Below are positions 32,209-39,592 of a DNA stretch of 64,000 nt, in pieces. The translations under genes and the position numbers were made by a program. The stretch comes from JAAFIW01 sp031414805 (lineage in GTDB: Bacteria; Pseudomonadota; Gammaproteobacteria; Burkholderiales; Burkholderiaceae_C), in contig JANOQJ010000026.1 of the NCBI GenBank assembly GCA_031414805.1, forward strand, positions 62,001-126,000, read 5' to 3'. Each line of letters starts with the position of its first letter. Position 1 is the stretch's first letter. The notes beneath the pieces were generated by a model, which was given only the letters and a program-made list of their open reading frames with translations, did not search any database and was not told where the DNA came from.

Positions 32209-32224
32209 ATCGTTTTTAAGTAAA

Positions 32225-32276
32225 AAGTGCTTCTCGCCCTAGCAAACTATGCTCGAGAAGCTACTAATTTGATAGC
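32225..32276 (-). repeat. Dispersed TAGCTGCTTGAGCA repeat, copy 10 (diverged; overlaps alaT 3' end)
   Basis: On the minus strand it reads TAGTAGCTTCTCGAGCATAG, then a degenerate TTTGCTAGGGC end. The first half encodes the last nine or so residues and the stop codon of alaT. Confidence 0.65.
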
Positions 32277-33527
32277 GGATGGTTTGGTTTGAACCGGTTG
32301 ATCGGTGCCATTGCTCTTGCGATAGCCCTCCAGAAATTTGGCGATACGGTTGATGGCCTCGCGTAAATCGTCTTCGTGCGGCAAAAACACAATGCGGAAA
32401 TGATCGGGCGCAGGCCAGTTGAAGCCCGTGCCTTGCACCAGCATCACACGGGTGGCTTTGAGAAGTTCCAGGAAAAATTGGCGGTCGTCTTCGATGGGGT
32501 ACACCGCCGGGTCGAGCTTGGGGAACATGTACAGCGCAGCCACGGGTTTGACGCAGCTGACGCCGGGAATCGCGGTAATCAACTCATAAGCCAAATCGCG
32601 CTGGCGGCGCAGGCGGCCGCCTTCACAGGTCAGGTCGTTGATGCTCTGGTAGCCACCCAGCGCGGTCTGAATCGCCCACTGGCCGGGCACGTTGGAGCAC
32701 AGCTTCATGTTGGAGAGCATGTTCAGGCCCTCGATGTAGTCGGTGGCGCGCTTTTTATTGCCCGAGACCACCAGCCAGCCCGCACGAAAGCCGCAGGAGC
32801 GGTAACTTTTACTCAAGGAATTGAAGGTCAGCGTCAGCACGTCAGTAGACAAGCTGGCAATCGCCGTGTGGTGCACGCCGTCATACAGCACCTTGTCATA
32901 CACCTCGTCAGCCAGGATGACCAGACCGTGCTCGCGGGCGATCTCCACAATGCCTTGCAGCAGCGCGGTGGAATACAGCACGCCGGTGGGGTTGTTGGGG
33001 TTGATGACCACGATGCCCTTGGTCTTGGGCGTGATCTTGGCGCGGATGTCGGCCAGGTTAGGCATCCAGCCGTTGGCTTCGTCACACAGGTAGTGCACGG
33101 GCGTGCCGCCCGAGAGGCTGGTAGAAGCTGTCCACAGCGGGTAGTCGGGCATAGGCAAGAGCAATTCGTCGCCGTTGTCCAGCAGCGCGTTGGTGGCCAT
33201 GGTGATGAGTTCGCTGGCCCCGTTGCCCAGGTAAATATCGTCGAGCGTGACGCCTGCGATGCCCTGCTTTTGGGTCTCATGCATCACGGCTTTGCGCGCT
33301 GCGAAAATGCCCTTGCTGTCGGAGTAACCCGCCGAATTAGGCAAGTTGCGAATCATGTCCTGCTGAATTTCTTCGGGCGCATCGAAGCCAAATACGGCCA
33401 GATTACCCAGGTTCAGCTTGATGATTTTCTGACCCTCGTCTTCCATCTGACGCGCCGCATCCATGATGGGGCCGCGAATGTCGTACAGCACATTGGCCAG
33501 TTTGCTGGATTTTTGAATGGTTTTCAT
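32247..33527 (-). CDS. alaT: Pyridoxal phosphate-dependent aminotransferase (AlaA/AlaT type)
   Basis: Probable glutamate-pyruvate aminotransferase making alanine, class I fold, 426 residues from ATG 33527 (MKTIQKSSKLANVLYDIRGP); the earlier in-frame start at 33578 would reach the divergent gene. Active-site features: NPNNPTGVLY, DEVYDKVLYDG, the PLP lysine in FNSLSKSYRSCGFRAGWL, and the C-terminal HFRIVFLPHEDDL (substrate-binding Arg). The final residues (IKLVASRA) and stop are supplied by a dispersed repeat. Gene order alaT-hom-(thrC) is conserved in Burkholderiales. Confidence 0.92.
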   Translation of the reverse strand: MKTIQKSSKLANVLYDIRGPIMDAARQMEDEGQKIIKLNLGNLAVFGFDAPEEIQQDMIRNLPNSAGYSDSKGIFAARKAVMHETQKQGIAGVTLDDIYLGNGASELITMATNALLDNGDELLLPMPDYPLWTASTSLSGGTPVHYLCDEANGWMPNLADIRAKITPKTKGIVVINPNNPTGVLYSTALLQGIVEIAREHGLVILADEVYDKVLYDGVHHTAIASLSTDVLTLTFNSLSKSYRSCGFRAGWLVVSGNKKRATDYIEGLNMLSNMKLCSNVPGQWAIQTALGGYQSINDLTCEGGRLRRQRDLAYELITAIPGVSCVKPVAALYMFPKLDPAVYPIEDDRQFFLELLKATRVMLVQGTGFNWPAPDHFRIVFLPHEDDLREAINRIAKFLEGYRKSNGTDQPVQTKPSAIKLVASRA

Positions 33528-33581
33528 AAGGCCTTCGCTGGAGGTTTGCAAGGGTGAAAACCTATAATTTGACCACACCCT

Positions 33582-34004
33582 ATGAAGCTACAACCCGAAA
33601 AGTTCAACGTTCAAACCATCAGCGCACACGGACCCGGTTGGGTGCTGGTGGTGCAAGGTGCCGAAGGTGAGAAAGTCACCCACAGCGTGGTGCTCAGCTC
33701 AGCGGGGCTTCGCCAGCCTTGGGCCTGTAACGATTTCTCTGACTTGAATGCCAGTCACTTTGCGCCACTGGCTGAGCTGGATTGTGAGCTGGTGGTCTTT
33801 GGCAGTGGCAACCGCCTGCGTTTCCCGCACCCCTCCTGGCTTGAAGCCTTGATGGCGCGCGGCATCGGACTTGAAACCATGGATACGCCAGCAGCCTGCC
33901 GCACCTACAACATTCTGGCTGGTGAGGGTCGCAAGGTGGTCGCGGCGCTGGTGTTGGAGCCCGCAAATGAATCGTCAGGCGACGCGAGAGGCGTTTCGGG
34001 TTAA
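33582..34004 (+). CDS. Mth938-like domain protein (DUF498/Xcc1710 family)
   Basis: 140-residue member of the Mth938-like family: ISAHGPGWVLV near the start, then ELVVFGSGNRLRFPHPSWLEALMARGIGLETMDTPAACRTYNILAGEGRKVVAAL, a well-conserved block. Function in bacteria is unclear; a human relative, NDUFAF3, assists complex I assembly. It is divergent from alaT across a 54-base gap. It precedes the bcp gene, an order I have seen in related genomes. Confidence 0.88.
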   Translation: MKLQPEKFNVQTISAHGPGWVLVVQGAEGEKVTHSVVLSSAGLRQPWACNDFSDLNASHFAPLAELDCELVVFGSGNRLRFPHPSWLEALMARGIGLETMDTPAACRTYNILAGEGRKVVAALVLEPANESSGDARGVSG

Positions 34005-34147
34005 AATCGCGGGTTGCGACGAAGCTAGGCAGCTTGGTTGCAAAGCAAAAATTCACCCCAAGGTAATACAGCACGAAGTCAGGGGCCCAAAAACTGCGCC
34101 CCACACTTTGTGTTGCAAAACCAGTCATACGAGAGAGAGATTTATTA

Positions 34148-34624
34148 ATGGCGATCATTGTCGACAAACCCCTCTCCGAATTTGAAGCAAACGCCACCGG
34201 CGGCGTGAAAGTCAGCAACATCTCGCACCTGGGCCAAACCATGGTGCTTTATTTTTATCCCAAAGACAACACCCCTGGCTGCACCACCGAAGCCATGCAG
34301 TTTCGCGACAAATACAAAGACTTTGCCAAAGCGGGAGCCGCAGTGTTTGGTGTGTCGCGCGACAACATGCGCTCGCACGATGAGTTCAAAGCCAAGCTGG
34401 AGTTGCCATTTGAGCTGATTGCGGATTCCGAGGAAAAAATGTGCCACATGTTTGGTGTGGTCAAAAACAAAATCATGTACGGCAAAAAAGTTAAAGGCAT
34501 CGAGCGCAGCACCTTTTTGGTGGGCGCTGACGGCATTTTGAAAGCCGAATGGCGTGGTCTGAAAGTGCCCGGCCATGTGGAAGAAGTGCTGAAAGCCGTC
34601 AAAGCGCTAAAAAAGGCGGCTTGA
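34148..34624 (+). CDS. bcp: Peroxiredoxin, Bcp (thioredoxin-dependent thiol peroxidase) type
   Basis: Reduces hydrogen peroxide and organic hydroperoxides. It has 158 residues. The active-site motif is VLYFYPKDNTPGCTTEAMQF, with the peroxidatic Cys near residue 46. The second Cys position five residues on, used by atypical 2-Cys Bcp proteins, is an Ala here (GCTTEAMQF), so it probably works as a 1-Cys type. A purine-rich ribosome site (GAGAGAGAG) lies about 10 bases upstream of the ATG. A terminator follows at 34712. Confidence 0.93.
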   Translation: MAIIVDKPLSEFEANATGGVKVSNISHLGQTMVLYFYPKDNTPGCTTEAMQFRDKYKDFAKAGAAVFGVSRDNMRSHDEFKAKLELPFELIADSEEKMCHMFGVVKNKIMYGKKVKGIERSTFLVGADGILKAEWRGLKVPGHVEEVLKAVKALKKAA

Positions 34625-34711
34625 TTTTTTTAAAGATCAGCGTCACCGGCGCTGTGCATAATGTTTTTATGCGACTGACCTGGATGCCCTGCATCTTCAC
34701 TGCCAACCACG

Positions 34712-34743
34712 AAAAAGCCGCCCGGCCCGCCTGGCGGCTTTTT
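34712..34743 (+). terminator. Rho-independent terminator after bcp
   Basis: AAAAAGCCGCC and its perfect inverted copy GGCGGCTTTTT flank a 10-base loop, followed by more T-rich sequence. The A-run on the left makes it potentially bidirectional. Confidence 0.88.
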
Positions 34744-34780
34744 CGCTTTTTCATTCTTACTTTATCGAGTCTGCCGCCTT

Positions 34781-36499
34781 ATGCCCTTGCCTCCTGCCCC
34801 CAACAAGCGCGCCGCCCTGCTCTCCCCGGAAGCCTACGACGCACCGGCCCGTGCGCAACCCAAGGCCGCCCGGAAATCGCAGACGCAGTTTGCTGAGCCG
34901 CTCGTCACCGAAAAACCGCAGGCGCTGGACTTAGATCCGCGCAGTAGCCTGGGCGGAGGTACTGCCCCGGCATCTGAGCATCCAGCCGCTTTTGTGCCGC
35001 CCACAAGCGCACCCGTGACAGAAGCGATGGTTCAAGTGGAAACACGCAAACGCACCCCGCCCGCCCCCGCAGTGCAGCCCGCGCCACGCGCCAAGAAACC
35101 GAAATCGACCGGTCCCGCCAAGCTGTTTGTGCTGGACACCAACGTGCTGATGCACGACCCGATGTGCCTGTTCCGCTTTGAAGAGCACGACATCTTTTTG
35201 CCGATGATCGTGCTGGAAGAGCTGGACGGCCACAAAAAAGGCATGACCGAGGTGGCCCGCAACGCCCGCCAGACCAGCCGCACACTGGACGCACTGGCTG
35301 GTGGCGAAGGCGCGGACATCACCGCGGGCTTGAAGCTGTCGACCACTGGCCACCGTGAAGCCACCGGCAACCTGTTTTTTCAGACTCAGCCGCTGAATTA
35401 CACGCTGCCCACCAGCCTGCCCCAGGGCAAGGCCGACAACCAGATTCTGGGCGTGGTGCAGGCGCTGACAGACCTGCACAAACAACGCCAGGTGGTACTG
35501 GTGTCGAAAGACATCAACATGCGGGTCAAAGCCCGTGCGCTAGGGCTGGCTGCCGAGGATTACCAGAACGACAAGACGCTGGACGACGGCGACCTGCTGT
35601 ACTCGGGCGCGCTGGCGTTACCCGCCGATTTTTGGGCCAAGCATGGCAAAACGGTGGAGAGCTGGGTCTCAGGCCAGCACACGTTTTACCGTATCACCGG
35701 GCCCATCGTGCCCAACCTGCTGGTCAACCAGTTTGTTTACTTTGAAGCGCCGGGCGAGCCGAGCCTGTATGCACGGGTGACGGAAATTCGCGCCAAAACA
35801 GCAGTTTTCAAAACCCTCAAAGACTACAGCCACGCCAAAAATGCCGTGTGGGGCGTGATCACCCGCAACCGCGAACAGAGCTTTGCCATGAACCTGCTGA
35901 TGGATCCCGAAGTGGACTTTGTCACGCTCACTGGCACTGCAGGCACCGGCAAAACGCTGATGGCGCTCGCCAGCGGCCTCACGCAAGTGCTGGACGATCG
36001 GCGCTACACCGAAATCATCATGACCCGCGCGACCGTGAGCGTGGGCGAGGACATTGGATTTTTGCCCGGTACCGAGGAAGAGAAGATGGGTCCCTGGATG
36101 GGTGCGCTGGACGACAACCTGGAAGTTCTGGCCAAGACCGAGACTAGCGCCGGTGAATGGGGCCGTGCCGCCACCAACGAGTTGATTCGCTCACGCATCA
36201 AGATCAAGAGCATGAACTTCATGCGGGGCCGCACTTTTTTGAACAAGTACGTGATCATTGACGAGGCGCAAAACCTCACGCCCAAACAAATGAAAACGCT
36301 GATCACCCGCGCCGGACCGGGCTCCAAGATTATTTGTATGGGTAATCTGGCGCAGATCGACACGCCGTACCTGACCGAGGGTTCGTCGGGCCTGACGGCG
36401 GCGGTGGACAAGTTCAAGGGCTGGCCACACAGCGGTCACATCACCCTGGCGCGCGGCGAACGCTCGCGGCTGGCGGATTTCGCGAGCGAAGTGCTTTAG
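34781..36499 (+). CDS. PIN-PhoH family ATPase/ribonuclease (PhoH2 type)
   Basis: 572-residue two-domain protein. After a ~110-residue low-complexity, Pro/Ala-rich N-terminus come a PIN RNase domain (LFVLDTNVLMHDP near residue 115; VVLVSKDINMRVKA) and a C-terminal PhoH ATPase domain. The latter has Walker A GTAGTGKTLMALA near residues 386-398, the EDIGFLPGTEEEKMGPWMGALDDNL block and Walker B YVIIDEAQNLTPKQMKTLITRAG. PhoH2 proteins unwind and cleave RNA. The N-terminal extension is longer than in many homologues; ATG 34781 lies about 40 bases after the terminator. Confidence 0.92.
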   Translation: MPLPPAPNKRAALLSPEAYDAPARAQPKAARKSQTQFAEPLVTEKPQALDLDPRSSLGGGTAPASEHPAAFVPPTSAPVTEAMVQVETRKRTPPAPAVQPAPRAKKPKSTGPAKLFVLDTNVLMHDPMCLFRFEEHDIFLPMIVLEELDGHKKGMTEVARNARQTSRTLDALAGGEGADITAGLKLSTTGHREATGNLFFQTQPLNYTLPTSLPQGKADNQILGVVQALTDLHKQRQVVLVSKDINMRVKARALGLAAEDYQNDKTLDDGDLLYSGALALPADFWAKHGKTVESWVSGQHTFYRITGPIVPNLLVNQFVYFEAPGEPSLYARVTEIRAKTAVFKTLKDYSHAKNAVWGVITRNREQSFAMNLLMDPEVDFVTLTGTAGTGKTLMALASGLTQVLDDRRYTEIIMTRATVSVGEDIGFLPGTEEEKMGPWMGALDDNLEVLAKTETSAGEWGRAATNELIRSRIKIKSMNFMRGRTFLNKYVIIDEAQNLTPKQMKTLITRAGPGSKIICMGNLAQIDTPYLTEGSSGLTAAVDKFKGWPHSGHITLARGERSRLADFASEVL

Positions 36500-36503
36500 T
36501 TTT

Positions 36504-36552
36504 CGCTATATTATTTATAGCTGCTTGAGCAGCATATACAAGGGCTATAGGC
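36504..36552 (+). repeat. Dispersed TAGCTGCTTGAGCA repeat, copy 11
   Basis: Forward copy filling the gap between the convergent phoH and chemotaxis kinase genes. Confidence 0.88.
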
Positions 36553-36590
36553 TGATTTGGCGTTAAATCGAGCCTGCAGGCTCATTGTGA

Positions 36591-39557
36591 TCAGCTGGCT
36601 GCTAAACCCGCCAACTCATCCAGCAAATCGTCGTCGGTATAAGGCTTGGTGACGTAACGGGTCACGCCGGCATCTTTGGCCATTTGGCGGTGCTTGTCCA
36701 TCGAACGGCTGGTGATCATGACCACGGGCAGGTTTTCCAGGTCGGCGCGGTTGCGGATGTGGCGCGTCAAGTCCAGGCCGTTCAGGTTGGGCATTTCCAG
36801 GTCAGTCAGCACCAGCGTGGGCTTGAGTGTGGCCAGTTGGGTGATGGCATCCATGCCGTCAAACGCAGTCACCGTGCGGTAGCCGCTGTCACCCAGCAGC
36901 TGGGTCAGCGAGCGGCGCACCGACAGGGAGTCGTCCACCACCAAAATGAGTGGCCGGGTGTCTTGCTGCGTGGTACGTACGTCTTGTGTACGCAGCGTCG
37001 CTTTATCGCGCAGCAGACTGGGAATGTCCAAAACAGGCGCCACGCTGCCGTCCGGCATGATCGCCGCGCCCAGCAGGCCGGGCAGGTTTGCCAACGCGGG
37101 GTGCAGCGGTTGAAGCAGCACCTCGCGCGAGGACACCACCGCTTGTACGGCCAGCGCGACATCGCCGTCCGGGCCACGCACGATGACCAGGGGCTGCTGG
37201 TCCATGGTTCCATCCAGTGATGGATCGTCTGCAATACCCAGTGCAGCACCCATGCGCCGAACCGGCAAGGACTGCTGGTTGTAAGTCAACTGCCAGCCTG
37301 CGCTGGTTTCCGCCAGGCTACCCATGCCGGGGGCCAGCGCGGTCTGCACCACCGAGGCTGGCAGCGCGAACAACTGGCCGCCCACGCGGACAAACAGCGC
37401 AAACAGCAACGCCCGTGATGCGGGGAACCGCAGGGTAATGGTGCTGCCCTGCCCCGCAACCGAGGCAATCTGCACACTGCCACCCATGCGCTCCAGGCGC
37501 TCGCGCACCACGTCCATGCCCACGCCGCGTCCTGACACCTCGGTGATACGGCTGCGGGTGCTGAAACCCGCTTGCATGACCAGACGCATCAGTTGGGCTT
37601 CGGACGGCTCCTCGTCGGCAGCCAGAAGGCCGCGCTCGATGCCTTTTTGCCAGATGGCGTTCAGGTTCAGCCCTGCACCATCGTCGCGCACCACGGCCTC
37701 GACTGCACCGGCCTGCTCGCGAAACTGCACGCTGACCATTCCTTGTGCACCCTTGCCTTGCGCAAGACGCACAGCGGGGGTTTCGATGCCATGGTCCACT
37801 GCGTTACGCAGCAGGTGCAGCAGTGGCTCGCCGAGTTGGTCGAGCACCTCGCGGTCCAGCATGACGTCCTCACCCAATACTTCCAACTCAGCCTCTTTCT
37901 GCGTGCTGCGTGCGGTCTGGCGCACATTGCGTTTCAAGCGCGCGGTCAGCGTGCCGGCAGGCACGAGTCGGGTGGTGAGCACCAGGCGCTGGAAGTTGCG
38001 GGCGGTGAGCTCCTGACGTAAGGCCTGCGTCGACAAACCGCCCAGTTTCTCCTGCACGGTGTCGGCCATGTCCTTGAAGTCGGCACTGGATTCGTACAGT
38101 GCTTTGGTCAGGCCATACAGCTCGTTGTATTGGTCCAGCTCCAGCGCGTCCAGGCCACCGGCAGCTTGCTCGGCCTGCAGCGAAATACCGCGCAACGACA
38201 CGGCGCGATCCAGCTCAGCCAGACGGGTTTGCATCGAGAGGTTTTGCGCCAGCAAGGCCTTTTGGCGTGCCAGTGCGTCGTCGAGCGCCAGGCGTAACTG
38301 GGCAGAGCCCAAGTAGAGCTCGCCCGAGGTACGCAAAAACTCGTCAATGCGGCGAACCGAGACCCGGGTGGTGACGTCTTCTTCCGGGTTAGCGGTAACA
38401 CCAGCAGGTGCTCGTGTTGCCGCCAAAGGCATGGGAATAACAGGCATCGCGGGCAACTGCGCCAGCGTGAAGGTCGGCTGCGCATCAGGCGCGGCGACGG
38501 CTTCGGGCATGACGGGTGCCGCCTGTGGAGCCGCCGCCGTAGGTTCCTGCTGCACCGGTAGATCAAACTCAAAGTCAAGCCCTGCGTCTTGGCCAAAAGA
38601 CCCATCTGCTACTATTTCAATAGCTGCTTGAGCAGATTCCACAAGGGCTGAAGGCCCATTTGTCTTTAAAATATAGTCCCAGTCCATCACTGCCTGCAGC
38701 ACCTGCTGGGCGTTGTCGGGCGGGGACTCTTCACCCATCACGGCATATACCTGCTGCTCCAGCGTGGCAGTGGCATCTTGCAAGGTGTCGGACAGTGCTT
38801 TAGGCAAGGTGGGCACTTCAGGCAGGCTGGCCAGAAAATCCAGAATATCTTCCAACCGGTGCGCCAGACGGCTGATGCCGCGAATGCCAATCATGGCCGC
38901 GACGCCCTTGAACGAATGCGCGATCCGTCGAGCCTCCACCAGCGCTGCACCCGTCTCGTCCTGACCTTGCAGCACCTGCAGCACCAGCACCGACAGCTGC
39001 ACGGCTTGCTCTGCAGCATCGTCCATGAAGGCTTCGTACACCGGCACCTCGACGTCGGCCGGAACCTGCAAGTCAGTATCAGCCAGCGTGGCTATTTCCT
39101 GCTCGGCCATGGGTTCGTCAAATTCCTGCGGCAACACAATTGGCTCAGCCAGCATGATTTGCAGCTGGCCGATGCCCTCTACATCGAGCGGTAACAGCAG
39201 CCGGGGATCAGCCACGCAATCCAGCAAGCCCAGGCTGGTCGCTTCGCTGGTGTGGTCCTGCAAGTAGTCAACCAACGCACCGGGCCACTGGGCATGTGCT
39301 TCAGCCCAGTCCAGGCGCTCGGTTTCGCTGGCATCGTCAAGCACAGCCAGGCTGTCCAACAGCATCTGCAGCCACTGCGCCAAGGCAGACAGAGACAACA
39401 TGCCGCAGGTTTCCTGGGTACGCTCCAGTTGGCTGCGGTAGGCATCCAGCGCCGGGGCGCGTGGGTCTTGAGCCAAGGCTTCCAGCCAGGGCATCAGGTC
39501 GCCCTGGACGAGTTCAACCTCAGCCTTCAGGGCACCCAGAATTTCGCTTACTTGCAT
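36591..39557 (-). CDS. Hybrid chemotaxis histidine kinase (ChpA/CheA type) with receiver domain
   Basis: 988-residue signalling kinase. One canonical phosphotransfer domain is seen, with phospho-His in RRIAHSFKGVAAMIG (about His214). Dimerisation and ATP-binding domains follow (LLHLLRNAVDHGIETP, GRGVGMDVVRERLERMGG, GQGSTITLRFP), then a CheW-like coupling domain and a C-terminal receiver (ILVVDDSLSVRRSLTQLL, TDLEMPNLNGLDL, phospho-acceptor Asp). Residues 1-150 may be a degenerate phosphotransfer domain. Residues ~297-318 are encoded by an in-frame copy of the dispersed repeat, in the linker after the phosphotransfer domain. It is the last gene of a Pil-Chp-like operon, so twitching motility or surface sensing is the probable output. 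Confidence 0.9.
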   Translation of the reverse strand: MQVSEILGALKAEVELVQGDLMPWLEALAQDPRAPALDAYRSQLERTQETCGMLSLSALAQWLQMLLDSLAVLDDASETERLDWAEAHAQWPGALVDYLQDHTSEATSLGLLDCVADPRLLLPLDVEGIGQLQIMLAEPIVLPQEFDEPMAEQEIATLADTDLQVPADVEVPVYEAFMDDAAEQAVQLSVLVLQVLQGQDETGAALVEARRIAHSFKGVAAMIGIRGISRLAHRLEDILDFLASLPEVPTLPKALSDTLQDATATLEQQVYAVMGEESPPDNAQQVLQAVMDWDYILKTNGPSALVESAQAAIEIVADGSFGQDAGLDFEFDLPVQQEPTAAAPQAAPVMPEAVAAPDAQPTFTLAQLPAMPVIPMPLAATRAPAGVTANPEEDVTTRVSVRRIDEFLRTSGELYLGSAQLRLALDDALARQKALLAQNLSMQTRLAELDRAVSLRGISLQAEQAAGGLDALELDQYNELYGLTKALYESSADFKDMADTVQEKLGGLSTQALRQELTARNFQRLVLTTRLVPAGTLTARLKRNVRQTARSTQKEAELEVLGEDVMLDREVLDQLGEPLLHLLRNAVDHGIETPAVRLAQGKGAQGMVSVQFREQAGAVEAVVRDDGAGLNLNAIWQKGIERGLLAADEEPSEAQLMRLVMQAGFSTRSRITEVSGRGVGMDVVRERLERMGGSVQIASVAGQGSTITLRFPASRALLFALFVRVGGQLFALPASVVQTALAPGMGSLAETSAGWQLTYNQQSLPVRRMGAALGIADDPSLDGTMDQQPLVIVRGPDGDVALAVQAVVSSREVLLQPLHPALANLPGLLGAAIMPDGSVAPVLDIPSLLRDKATLRTQDVRTTQQDTRPLILVVDDSLSVRRSLTQLLGDSGYRTVTAFDGMDAITQLATLKPTLVLTDLEMPNLNGLDLTRHIRNRADLENLPVVMITSRSMDKHRQMAKDAGVTRYVTKPYTDDDLLDELAGLAAS
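38605..38660 (+). repeat. Dispersed TAGCTGCTTGAGCA repeat, copy 12, inside the kinase gene
   Basis: The plus strand reads ATAGCTGCTTGAGCAG and then CACAAGGGCTGAAGGC, good matches to the family. On the coding strand it is open and yields PSALVESAQAAIEIVA. This is the only copy in the window wholly within a gene. Confidence 0.88.
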
Positions 39558-39592
39558 GAGACAGCGCGCCAGTTATGAAACTGTTGCGGCAA

